Part shown: piece by piece, positions 52,228-60,468 of the stretch | How the letters are laid out: every line of letters begins with the position of its first letter | Numbering within the stretch: position 1 is the first letter of the stretch | Assembly: GCA_964352215.1 (NCBI GenBank) | Contig: CAYGRE010000002.1 | Location: 118,615 to 182,614, forward strand | Direction of reading: 5' to 3' | Source of the DNA: CAWUKT01 sp964352215 | GTDB lineage: Bacteria > Bacteroidota > Bacteroidia > J057 > JADKCL01 | DNA: 64,000 nucleotides | Made by a program: the position numbers and the translations under genes | The notes under the pieces: generated by a model | Seen by the model: only the letters and a program-made list of their open reading frames with translations | Told to the model about the DNA's origin: nothing | The model's database searches: none

Positions 52228-52272
52228 TTTTAAATTCATAGGGTAATACTCACCGAAACCAGAATTTTTGTT

Positions 52273-54099
52273 ATGATAGGAACGCTGGATTGGATCACCA
52301 TTGGGATGTACTTCCTGCTCGTCTTTGGACTTGCGGCTTATGTCACCATTCAAGAGCGGCGCCGGAGTGGAAACACCTCGGCTGGCTATTTCTTGGGCGG
52401 CCGGAATTCCGGCTGGTTTGTTATTGGAGCTTCGCTGTTTGCCTCAAATATTGGTTCTGAACACTTGATTGGTTTGACGGGTGCTGGGGCTGGCGGAGAA
52501 TTTCCAGCGGTTCAGTTCGAGATCATCGCGGCCTTCATGTTGTTGGTTCTGGGTTGGGTATTTGTCCCCTTTTATTTGAAAAGCGGGGTCTTTACCATGC
52601 CAGAGTTCCTCGAGAAGAGGTATGGTAAGCAAGCGAGAAGTTATTTGTCATGGCTTTCCATCCTGGCTTATGTCGTTACCAAAATTGCGGTGACGATTGC
52701 CGCAGGTGGTATCGTCTTCACAACCTTATTGGGTATAGATTTCTGGACGGGAGCCTTGATCATTGTGATCGCCACCGGTGCCTATACAGTTCTGGGGGGG
52801 TTGAAAGCGGTCCTTTATACGGATATGATCCAAATGGTGATCCTGATCGGGGGATCGATATCGGTGACCATCTTTGGACTGATGTCTCTGGGAGAGGCCA
52901 ACCTAACCGGCGGTCCGATCGGAGAAGCCCATGGCACCATTTCCAATGGCTTGACCAATTTGGGAATCTTCACTTCCGAGAACGAAGGAATTATGAGTCT
53001 GTGGAGGGGATTCAATGATGCGAATTATCCCTTGCTGGGTATTCTGCTCGGTGCTCCGATCCTGGGGGTCTGGTACTGGTGCACGGATCAATTCATTGTC
53101 CAGCGGGTACTTGCAGCCAAGGATATTTCCAATGCACGTAAAGGAACCATTTTTGCTGGCTTCCTGAAGATGCTTCCCCTTTTCCTCTTTGTAATTCCTG
53201 GTGTGATCGCGTTGTCACTCCACCAAAATATGAGCCTGGGTGATATCCCGGTCGCGATCCTTGATCCGGAAACCGGCACTTGGATTGCGCAGGAAATGAC
53301 CCATGCCTTTGGGGTACTGGATCAGGTCGTCGAGTTGAATATAAATGGAGAAAACATCCGACACTTGTGCATGGAGCAAGGAGCTGGAGGCTTGGTTTCT
53401 ATTACTGAGCCCGATGGTGCCCTTCCCAGTATGGTTATCAATCTGCTCCCTGCCGGATTCAAAGGTATTGTGATTTCAGGTCTGCTTGCAGCTTTGATGA
53501 GCTCTCTGTCCTCGGTATTTAATTCATGTTCGACCCTCTTTACGGTCGATATTTATAAGAAGTACAAGCCACAAGCTCAGGAAAAAGAACTGGTCGTGGT
53601 AGGCCAGTTGGCAACGGTGGTTTTGGTAGTCCTCGGTCTGCTTTGGATTCCGATGATGGATGCTATCGAAGGCGGACTGTTTAAGCAGCTTCAGTCGATC
53701 CAAGCCTATATCTCCCCTCCTATAGCAGCAGTATTCCTGCTCGGTATCTTCTCCCGGAGGATCAATAGCAAAGGTGCAATGGCCTCTCTTTATACTGGTT
53801 TCGTAATCGGTGTTACCCGCTTGGCCCTGGAGCCCTTTAAAGATGGTCTGGATGGCATTCTCTTCACATTTGCAGATATCAACTTCCTCCACTTCGCCAT
53901 CTTCCTCTTTGTGGTTTGTTCCCTGGTATTGGTTATCGTCAGTTATTCAACTGCTCCCCCTGAACTGGAAAGGATCAGATCCATTACCTTCGGTTCCAAA
54001 GCTGCAGATGATAAGCCGACACCTATCAACCGCTTTGACATGGCGCTTACGATCCTGTTGGTATTCATTGTTGGCTCCATTTGGATCATATTTTCCTGA
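52273..54099 (+). CDS. Sodium/solute symporter (SSS family, sugar type)
   Basis: A 608-residue inner-membrane transporter with about 14 predicted helices. It opens WITIGMYFLLVFGLAAYVTI; the first loop has GRNSGWFVIGASLFASNIGSEH, the family's sodium-site signature, and GVWYWCTDQFIVQRVLAAKD is the conserved mid-protein motif of glucose-type SSS carriers. It would import a monosaccharide or similar solute with sodium. It is divergent from the GH3/GH2 operon and upstream of a carbohydrate-binding T9SS protein, so it likely takes up the sugar released by these enzymes. No SusC/SusD pair is present in the window. Confidence 0.94.
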   Translation: MIGTLDWITIGMYFLLVFGLAAYVTIQERRRSGNTSAGYFLGGRNSGWFVIGASLFASNIGSEHLIGLTGAGAGGEFPAVQFEIIAAFMLLVLGWVFVPFYLKSGVFTMPEFLEKRYGKQARSYLSWLSILAYVVTKIAVTIAAGGIVFTTLLGIDFWTGALIIVIATGAYTVLGGLKAVLYTDMIQMVILIGGSISVTIFGLMSLGEANLTGGPIGEAHGTISNGLTNLGIFTSENEGIMSLWRGFNDANYPLLGILLGAPILGVWYWCTDQFIVQRVLAAKDISNARKGTIFAGFLKMLPLFLFVIPGVIALSLHQNMSLGDIPVAILDPETGTWIAQEMTHAFGVLDQVVELNINGENIRHLCMEQGAGGLVSITEPDGALPSMVINLLPAGFKGIVISGLLAALMSSLSSVFNSCSTLFTVDIYKKYKPQAQEKELVVVGQLATVVLVVLGLLWIPMMDAIEGGLFKQLQSIQAYISPPIAAVFLLGIFSRRINSKGAMASLYTGFVIGVTRLALEPFKDGLDGILFTFADINFLHFAIFLFVVCSLVLVIVSYSTAPPELERIRSITFGSKAADDKPTPINRFDMALTILLVFIVGSIWIIFS

Positions 54100-54221
54100 T
54101 AATCAAAGGAATCTTCACCAAGTTGTTGGTGGATGAACATATATTTAATTAATTTAGTTATTGTGATTTGGACAACTAGTGTCCATTTCGAAACACAACA
54201 AGTATCATCATTTCATACATT

Positions 54222-55511
54222 ATGAGAAAACTACTACTCCTTTTTATGCTCCTGTCCGGGGGAATCCTCTCGGCTCAATCCCTTCCTCTTGATTTTGAGG
54301 CCGGTCCTTACACCTTCACTGACTTTGATGGTGGTGGATCTACCGTGATTGCCAATCCTGATCAATCCGGAATCAATACCAGCGGAAACGTTGTTCAAAT
54401 GGTCAAAAGCGCTGGCCAGCCATGGGGCGGTAGCTTGATCGGTATGGCTGCGCCTATCGACTTCTCCGTCAACAAAATCTTCAAGGCTAAGGTTTGGTCT
54501 CCTCGCGTAGGTGCAAGACTGCTCCTGAAAGTAGAAGACCCAACCAATGGTGGTATCTTTTTCGAAAAGGAAGATACAACTACGGTAGCCAATGCCTGGG
54601 AAGAGTTGACTTTCGACTTCTCAGCCATCAATACCTCAAATGTGTACCAGAACATTGTCTTCATTTTTGATCTGGGAGTTGTTGGTGATGGTTCTGCGAA
54701 CTTCACTTTCTACTATGACGACATTCAGCTGACTACTTCCGGTGGTCCAATCCTGAACCAGATCGACATGCCTGTTACTTTTGAAGACAGCATGGTCGAT
54801 TACACCATGACCGACTTCGGTGGCAATGCTTCTATGGTTGTAGTTGATCCTACCAACCCTAACAATATGGTTGCCCAGGCCGATAAGACTGCCGGTGCAC
54901 AGCTTTGGGCTGGAACCACTATCGGTACTGCAAACGGTTTTGCCAGTGCAATTCCTTTCGCAAGTGGTTCTACCATCATTTCAGTTGCTGTTTGGTCTCC
55001 AGATGCTAACATTCCGATCCGTCTGAAGGCTGAAGACAAGACCAACTCCAATATCTCTGTAGAAACCGAAACCAGTACTACCGTTGCCAGTGCATGGGAA
55101 GTGCTTGAGTTCGACTTCTCCAACGAAGTTGCCAATACAGCAGCAATCGACTTCAACAATACTTACGATCTGCTTTCCATCTTCTTCAACTTCGGTACCG
55201 ATGGTGCGACTGCAGGTGCTAAGACTTACTACTTCGACAATGTCATCTTCGGAACCATTGTTGCCAATGATGTAAGCCTGGGTAGCCAGATCAGCTACTT
55301 CCCCAATCCTGCTCATGACCGTGTAGCTGTCCGTTCAGACATCAACATCGATCACGTACAGGTTTTCAACCTGGTAGGCCAGGAAGTAATCAGCCTGACT
55401 CCTAACAGCAATGAAGTTACCGTTGACGTTTCCAACCTGGAAGCTGGCATGTACATCTTCGTTACTGAGTCTAAAGGTCAGCGCGACACCTTCCGCGTGA
55501 TCAAAGAATAA
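54222..55511 (+). CDS. Secreted carbohydrate-binding-like T9SS protein
   Basis: A 429-residue protein with signal peptide MRKLLLLFMLLSGGILSAQS. Two homologous ~165-residue jelly-roll modules follow: LPLDFEAGPYTFTDFDGGGS and MPVTFEDSMVDYTMTDFGGN, each with a KVWSP or AVWSP strand and AWEELTFDFSA or AWEVLEFDFSN. They resemble carbohydrate-binding modules. The sorting domain (SYFPNPAHDRVAVRSDI...) ends the protein. It is 122 bases downstream of the symporter on the same strand. It probably holds glycan at the cell surface for the cluster's hydrolases; ligand unknown. Codon use is more biased than in neighbours, suggesting high expression. Confidence 0.82.
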   Translation: MRKLLLLFMLLSGGILSAQSLPLDFEAGPYTFTDFDGGGSTVIANPDQSGINTSGNVVQMVKSAGQPWGGSLIGMAAPIDFSVNKIFKAKVWSPRVGARLLLKVEDPTNGGIFFEKEDTTTVANAWEELTFDFSAINTSNVYQNIVFIFDLGVVGDGSANFTFYYDDIQLTTSGGPILNQIDMPVTFEDSMVDYTMTDFGGNASMVVVDPTNPNNMVAQADKTAGAQLWAGTTIGTANGFASAIPFASGSTIISVAVWSPDANIPIRLKAEDKTNSNISVETETSTTVASAWEVLEFDFSNEVANTAAIDFNNTYDLLSIFFNFGTDGATAGAKTYYFDNVIFGTIVANDVSLGSQISYFPNPAHDRVAVRSDINIDHVQVFNLVGQEVISLTPNSNEVTVDVSNLEAGMYIFVTESKGQRDTFRVIKE

Positions 55512-55538
55512 TATTGAATCCTAAATTGTGAATAATGA

Positions 55539-55570
55539 GTCGCCTCGGTTTTCCGGGGCGACTTTTATTA
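55539..55570 (+). terminator. Terminator of the symporter/T9SS unit
   Basis: A 10-bp stem GTCGCCTCGG-TTTT-CCGGGGCGAC (one T-G pair) followed by TTTTATTA. It lies 28 bases past the stop at 55511. Confidence 0.85.
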
Positions 55571-56215
55571 TCCTGGGACATCCCATTCCCAGGCCGCCAT
55601 GCCCCCATTAGAGATTCTTTCCAGGTGCTCGGGAAAATTCCCCCAGATGACATCAAGGGAATGCGGGGCCTGAACGGGAAATAGGAATTGAAGATGACCG
55701 GAAACGCCTTCTTCTTGCTGGAGCTCTCCGGTTACCTGAACTTTGTCGGTGCCCTGAGCTTTGTCTTTATCCGGAGCTGTGCCCCTTGTCTGAGCTGTGT
55801 CTTTATCCGGAGCTGTGCCCGTTCGACTCATGTCTCCCGAACCAAGTCTGCTGTCAGATTCTGAACCAGGGCCTGGATTTACTACGGGGATAGCCTGCCG
55901 GCCTGTCCCACTATAAATCTTAACTATCCTTCCATAAGGCACTACCCAGGCTTCGTTCATCAGGAAATCAGTTACCAGCACGGTGGTAGGAGATGCAGCC
56001 AGAGCAAACCGGTAATTTTCAGTAGCAGGGAAATAGAATTGGCGGGGGGAGAACTTCAAATGGTGGGCCAGATCATGTAACCGTACCTGTGCCCGATGGG
56101 CATTCATTTTCTTAGCAGGCCAGATTTTCTGACCCCCATGTTTTTGCAGGGACTTTGCGGAACAGTATTTTTTGCTGCTGATATAGTCAAAAGGATGTAT
56201 GTGGTAGATCTCCAT
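55568..56215 (-). CDS. Hypothetical protein with internal 12-residue repeat
   Basis: A 215-residue protein starting MEIYHIHPFDYISSKKYCSA (ATG 56215; a TTG 27 bases upstream is less likely). The middle has a duplicated segment, GTAPDKDTAQTR then GTAPDKDKAQGT, encoded by a near-perfect 36-bp direct repeat; the two ends are unrelated. No signal peptide or known domain. It lies 34 bases downstream of the PKD protein on the same strand and may be translated from the same transcript. Confidence 0.6.
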   Translation of the reverse strand: MEIYHIHPFDYISSKKYCSAKSLQKHGGQKIWPAKKMNAHRAQVRLHDLAHHLKFSPRQFYFPATENYRFALAASPTTVLVTDFLMNEAWVVPYGRIVKIYSGTGRQAIPVVNPGPGSESDSRLGSGDMSRTGTAPDKDTAQTRGTAPDKDKAQGTDKVQVTGELQQEEGVSGHLQFLFPVQAPHSLDVIWGNFPEHLERISNGGMAAWEWDVPG

Positions 56216-56249
56216 TGGAATTGCCGGGGAAAAAATTCTCAAATCGCCA

Positions 56250-58598
56250 TCATTCTATCACCAGTCGTCCCACCCTTGGGCCATGGGAGGTCTCAATCTG
56301 GATCAGATAAATTCCATTGGACAAGCCGGTGAGATCTATTTCCTGAGAATCTGAGCCCTCTCCATCACGGAAAATAAAGGCCCTTCCAGTCAGGTCAAAT
56401 ATCTTTACAGCTTCTATCTCTTCACCCGGATTGACGGTGACTCTGAATTTTCCCAGTGAGGGATTGGGGGCAATAGTGACCTGTGGAATAGTGGAAAAGG
56501 GATCAACAGTTGCTACCAATACGCTAACAGAGTCTGTAAAGATATGGGTACAGCCAAAGTTATTGGTCACGGTGAGGGTGACAATATAATTGCCATTGCT
56601 GGAGTATGTGTGGGTAGGCGAAGCTGCGGTAGAAGTATTGTTGTCTCCGAAATCCCAGGCCCAGCTTTGGATATTGCCGGTACTTTGGTCGGTAAAGGAA
56701 ATTGTCAGGCCACTGGAAGAGGAGGTGAAAGCCGCGACCGGATTGGGATTGACGGTTACGGTAACTGTATCGACTCCGGCACAACCATTGATATCGTTGG
56801 CGGTCAGGGTGAAGGAAGTCGTCTGACCAGGTGCAACCGTGTACAGGGGGCTGGCGACATTGCCGGGTTGCCAGAGGTAGGTAAAGGTTCCTACGCCACC
56901 CGATCCCAGGCCCATCAGGGTGACGGAGTCGCCCTCACAGACATCCACATCCGGACCGGCGTTGGCGAACATGGCGGGGTTGACGGTTACGGAGACTGAA
57001 TCCTGGGCAATGCAGCCATTGGTTCCGGTGCCGGTCACGGTGTAGACGGTAGTGGTTCCCGGAGTAACGGTAAAGGTTCCCCCAGCACCCAAACTCTGGT
57101 TCCAGAGATAAGATTGTGCTGTTCCGGTGACAGAGATGATGGCGGGGTCACCACTGCAAATGGTGGTATTGCCGCTGGCAGTTACGATCGGCAAGGGGAG
57201 CACGGTGACGAGGACTGAATCCACTGAATTACAACCTTGCTGAGAGGTTCCGGTAACGTAATACATGGTGGTAATTACCGGATTGGCGGTCACGGAAGCT
57301 GTACTTCCGAGGTTCTGGCTCCAGGTGTAGAAGGGGGCTCCGGAAGCAGTAAGAGTTACCAAGTCTCCGGCGCAGGTGGTGCCGCCCGTTCCGGCATCGG
57401 TTGGTGGCAAGGGGTTGACATTCACGGTGACCATCCCGGTGTCGACGCATCCGTTGGTGTCGGTTCCGGTCACAATATAGGTAGTGGTAACTGTCGGGCT
57501 GACCTGTGGCGATTGCCCGGCACCAACGCCCTGGTCCCAGACATAAGTGGTTGGGATGCCGGAGGCATTGTTGGCGGTGATGGTCACCGGGCTGCCGGCA
57601 CAAGTGACCGTGTTTCCCCCTCCAGAGACTTGCGCTTCAGTAACCGATACCTGCCGCAAGGTTGAGTCAGAACAACTTCCATCGCTGACCAGCAGCCAGA
57701 TATCGTAATTGCCGGCTGCGGTTGGGGTAAACTGAGTGGATTGGGAGGTGGCAAAAACCTGACCATTGTTTTTCCAGGCAAAACTGTTCCCTCCGGTGCC
57801 GTTGGAGGCCAGATTGAGGGTATCTCCCAGACAAACGGTGGTTGCCGATGGATTGAAAGAAGCGTAGACACTTGAGCAGACATTCACAGTCTGGCAGGCA
57901 GAATCAGCTCCGCAGGAATTGCTCGTCGTGAGACAAACGGTATAGGTTCCTGAAGTTGCGTAGATATGAGTCGGACTGGGTTGGGTAGATGTATTGCCGT
58001 CGCCAAAGTCCCAAAAGTAGGAAGTGGGGCCACCAGTGGTTTGGTCGGTAAATCCGACGCTCAAGAGACTGTCGGCAGAGCTGAAGTTGACGGTGGGTTG
58101 ACCGCAGGTGACGGTGACCGAGCCATTGGTCTGGGTGAAATTGGAGCCGGACCAGCCAAAGCCATTGGCCCAAAACAGGGGCGTCGGACTCGAAGTAAAG
58201 GCGACCGGAGAAGATGATCCTCCGGCTCCGACGACATTGAAACGAAGGGTAAATACCGGGTCTCCGGCCATCAGGGTGGGTCCAATTGTAATCAGACTGG
58301 TCCAGGTAAATGAAAGCAATCCGCCGCCCTGGTAGGTAAAGCTTGCTCCCTGAGGATAGCTCAGGCCCCAGAAAATCATGGAGTTGTAGGTGATGACGGT
58401 GGTATCAAAACTGATGGTGCCATTGAAAGTGGTGATGTTTTGCCAGTTCTGTCCGGCACGGACAGAGACGTCTACCGTGCCTCCGCTGGAGGCAGATGCC
58501 ATATCCGCGCTTACTTCCAGAGGAGGGAATTGTGCTTTGAGCGAAGTCGCGGCAAAAAGCAACAGCAAAGTAATTACAGAGACCAGGTATTTCTTCAT
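56250..58598 (-). CDS. Secreted PKD/cohesin-like adhesin with T9SS domain
   Basis: A 782-residue multi-domain surface protein. The signal peptide is MKKYLVSVITLLLLFAATSLKAQ, and an N-terminal cohesin-like domain (SADMASASSGGTVDVSVRAG...) runs to about residue 165. A PKD domain follows (YFWDFGDGNTSTQPSPTHIY), then four or more Ig-like repeats with the pattern GNTTICSGDPAIISVTG and WNQSLGAGGTFTVTPGTTTV. A second PKD domain (WAWDFGDNNTSTAASPTHTY) and a sorting domain ending GIYLIQIETSHGPRVGRLV complete the protein. Such proteins are adhesins or glycan-binding scaffolds; no catalytic domain is seen. I chose ATG 58598. Confidence 0.9.
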   Translation of the reverse strand: MKKYLVSVITLLLLFAATSLKAQFPPLEVSADMASASSGGTVDVSVRAGQNWQNITTFNGTISFDTTVITYNSMIFWGLSYPQGASFTYQGGGLLSFTWTSLITIGPTLMAGDPVFTLRFNVVGAGGSSSPVAFTSSPTPLFWANGFGWSGSNFTQTNGSVTVTCGQPTVNFSSADSLLSVGFTDQTTGGPTSYFWDFGDGNTSTQPSPTHIYATSGTYTVCLTTSNSCGADSACQTVNVCSSVYASFNPSATTVCLGDTLNLASNGTGGNSFAWKNNGQVFATSQSTQFTPTAAGNYDIWLLVSDGSCSDSTLRQVSVTEAQVSGGGNTVTCAGSPVTITANNASGIPTTYVWDQGVGAGQSPQVSPTVTTTYIVTGTDTNGCVDTGMVTVNVNPLPPTDAGTGGTTCAGDLVTLTASGAPFYTWSQNLGSTASVTANPVITTMYYVTGTSQQGCNSVDSVLVTVLPLPIVTASGNTTICSGDPAIISVTGTAQSYLWNQSLGAGGTFTVTPGTTTVYTVTGTGTNGCIAQDSVSVTVNPAMFANAGPDVDVCEGDSVTLMGLGSGGVGTFTYLWQPGNVASPLYTVAPGQTTSFTLTANDINGCAGVDTVTVTVNPNPVAAFTSSSSGLTISFTDQSTGNIQSWAWDFGDNNTSTAASPTHTYSSNGNYIVTLTVTNNFGCTHIFTDSVSVLVATVDPFSTIPQVTIAPNPSLGKFRVTVNPGEEIEAVKIFDLTGRAFIFRDGEGSDSQEIDLTGLSNGIYLIQIETSHGPRVGRLVIE

Positions 58599-58703
58599 GC
58601 GGAAAATTACCGCTTCTAAAACTGAAAAGAAAATATGGGGATTCGGGTCATGCAAAGATTTCTTATCTTAGTCCATCAGCTAAAGCACTCAAATTCAAGC
58701 AAT

Positions 58704-59150
58704 ATGGAATGGAAAAAAGGCCGGGGTAAATTGGGGATTTTTGCGCCTGTGATGGGGAATTGGATCTGCAATGCAGGCAGCAAAGACAGAATGAATCCAG
58801 AATGCACCCGCAAGTTTGAAAAGGTATTGGACGGAAAATACCTTCAGCTCAAAGTCCATTGGAACCTGGGGAATAAAAGCTATGATGAGGTCTGCATGAT
58901 TGGCATCAACCCGGAAAAGGAGATCAATTTCTGGTCTTTCACTTCTGACGGGAAGAATGCACAGGGCCATCTGGCCGATGTAACGGATATCCATCCTGAG
59001 GCGATCGGATTTGAAGCGCAGATGCCCGCCGGGCTGGCCCGTCAGGCTTACTACCCCCATGCAGAGGAGGGGTTTATCTGGGTGGTGGAATCCAAAACGA
59101 AAAAGGGCTGGAACCGGTTTACGGAGCAGCATTTTACGGCGGTGGATTGA
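58704..59150 (+). CDS. Small lipocalin-like protein, function unknown
   Basis: A 148-residue protein (MEWKKGRGKLGIFAPVMGNW...). Alternating hydrophobic strands and GEG-like glycine positions suggest a small beta-barrel of the lipocalin/DUF1579 type, with no signal peptide. I chose ATG 58704; a longer frame from 58635 overlaps the divergent adhesin promoter. No activity assigned. Confidence 0.65.
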   Translation: MEWKKGRGKLGIFAPVMGNWICNAGSKDRMNPECTRKFEKVLDGKYLQLKVHWNLGNKSYDEVCMIGINPEKEINFWSFTSDGKNAQGHLADVTDIHPEAIGFEAQMPAGLARQAYYPHAEEGFIWVVESKTKKGWNRFTEQHFTAVD

Positions 59151-59164
59151 GGGAGGGGCTAATA

Positions 59165-59302
59165 ATGAGCATTATAATGAATACTGGAGCAAGAGAAATC
59201 CTTGAAAGAAATATCATCTTCAATTACATTCCCAAAAACAGTATTCATGACAAACTAAAAGGCTTCCCTATAGCCTCTGAGGATAATTCAAAGCCCCTCT
59301 GA
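59165..59302 (+). CDS. Possible 45-residue small protein
   Basis: An ATG-TGA frame of 45 codons, MSIIMNTGAREILERNIIFN, then a lysine- and serine-rich tail. It sits in the 278-base space between a small beta-barrel gene and the restriction-modification island and is AT-rich like the island. It may be a real short gene, a remnant, or chance. The rest of the space holds the operator-like repeats described separately. Confidence 0.2.
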   Translation: MSIIMNTGAREILERNIIFNYIPKNSIHDKLKGFPIASEDNSKPL

Positions 59303-59375
59303 CCACAAAAACCTTATTAAAAAAAATTATTATTCTTAGTACATCGAGATACCTCAAATAAGATTCCCACGACAA

Positions 59376-59393
59376 TATGACATCCAAGTCATA
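59376..59393. promoter_or_regulatory. C-box-like operator of the restriction-modification controller
   Basis: A perfect inverted repeat TATGAC-ATCCAA-GTCATA (6-bp arms, 6-bp spacer), 35 bases upstream of the controller start. C proteins of restriction-modification systems bind such short GAC/GTC palindromes to control their own operon. A second palindrome, CAATATTG at 59416-59423, lies one 35-bp step further, close to the start codon. Confidence 0.6.
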
Positions 59394-59428
59394 ACATTGA
59401 TATAGGAATATTTGGCAATATTGGATGC

Positions 59429-59668
59429 ATGCCTAGAGTAAAAGACGAAGAGTTAATTAAAGCACTTGGTGATCAAGTGCGGGCAATCCGACTTACCCAG
59501 AGTTTGACAATGGAGCAGCTTGCCGAGCGATGTCAGTTAGATTACCGTCAAATTGCAAGAGTAGAGCACGGAGAAATTAATTCATCAATTAGTATGGTAA
59601 ATAGAATTGCAGAGGGGTTAGGTCTATCTCTCGGCGAATTATTCTCACTAATCCAAAAACAACCATGA
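59429..59668 (+). CDS. XRE-family helix-turn-helix controller protein of a restriction-modification system
   Basis: A 79-residue DNA-binding protein, one HTH domain (about residues 12-66): LGDQVRAIRLTQSLTMEQLA, then ERCQLDYRQIARVEHG and INSSISMVNRIAEGLG. Size and layout match C proteins that delay nuclease synthesis until methylation is complete. The stop overlaps the start of the nuclease gene by 4 bases (ATGA), so the two are translationally coupled. A palindrome of C-box form is upstream. It could also be a general XRE repressor; gene order favours the controller role. Confidence 0.85.
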   Translation: MPRVKDEELIKALGDQVRAIRLTQSLTMEQLAERCQLDYRQIARVEHGEINSSISMVNRIAEGLGLSLGELFSLIQKQP

Positions 59669-60468
59669 CTTTAAATCTGGAATCTCTTAATGGTTATGAA
59701 ATAGAGTTTGTAAAGCATTCGGATTGCATTCTAAAACATGACTTTAATGATGCAAATGAAGAACTGGCAACTATTTTAAACGCTCTCTTTATCAAAGAAA
59801 CCCAAATCGTTGAAAGCGGTGGAGGTGAAGCATCTATGACTAAAGACCTTGGAGACATGCTTCATAAAAAAGGCTGGCTAAATGCCAATGTGGAGGTAAA
59901 GCAAATTATCGACGGAGAGGAGTTGATCTCCGAAAGTCATGAGATCGATCATTTAAAAACATTTGCAAAAGGAGGGATTGGTTTAGAAATCGAATGGAAT
60001 AACAAAGATCCATTCTTTGATAGGGACTTAGAGAATTTCAGAAAGCTTCATTCTGTTGGAAAAATTAGCCTTGGGATCATTATCACAAGAGGAAAAACCT
60101 TACAAAAGGAGTTAGAGCATGTATATACTAGGTTTATATCTTCCCTGGAACCATTTGAAATAAATAATCTAAGAGAAACATTACGTCCATTTGAAGTGTA
60201 TCCAACAACAAAACAAATTGAGGCGATCGAAAAAGCTGTTGAGCGGAGACCAAGTATGAAAGTTCCAATTATTGCACGGAAATTTTACAACTCAAAATAT
60301 GGAACTGCTACCACCCACTTCATGAAACTTATGGTGCGAATTGAAAGAGGGGTAGGGACTCCATGTCCGTTGATCCTAATAGGAATAGGTAAAGAAAGAT
60401 TAGTCAAAACAAATTGGGGAAAAATCTCCAACCCTAGCAGTCTGTCGGAGAACCCGTCCACAAAATAG
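59665..60468 (+). CDS. Type II restriction endonuclease, BglII/BstYI-like
   Basis: A 267-residue protein. The nuclease core has GIGLEIEWNNKDPFFDRDLE (about 105-123) with the E-x-E pair Glu108/Glu110 and an upstream acid Asp95 as candidate metal ligands, then FRKLHSVGKISLGIIITRGK. The C-terminal segment VRIERGVGTPCPLILIGIG also fits the family I recall as BglII/BstYI, whose members cut within GATC-centred sites; that specificity is not shown here. Coupled to the controller. An IS element begins at 60439, inside the last codons: without it the protein would end NPRIS, so only the final residues changed and the enzyme is probably still functional. Confidence 0.82.
   Translation: MTLNLESLNGYEIEFVKHSDCILKHDFNDANEELATILNALFIKETQIVESGGGEASMTKDLGDMLHKKGWLNANVEVKQIIDGEELISESHEIDHLKTFAKGGIGLEIEWNNKDPFFDRDLENFRKLHSVGKISLGIIITRGKTLQKELEHVYTRFISSLEPFEINNLRETLRPFEVYPTTKQIEAIEKAVERRPSMKVPIIARKFYNSKYGTATTHFMKLMVRIERGVGTPCPLILIGIGKERLVKTNWGKISNPSSLSENPSTK

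Noticed and set aside
54170..54184. Palindrome GGACA-N5-TGTCC before the carbohydrate-binding T9SS gene as an operator
   Set aside because: Arms are only 5 bp, there is one copy, and no matching site lies at the other genes of the cluster; too weak to list as a feature.
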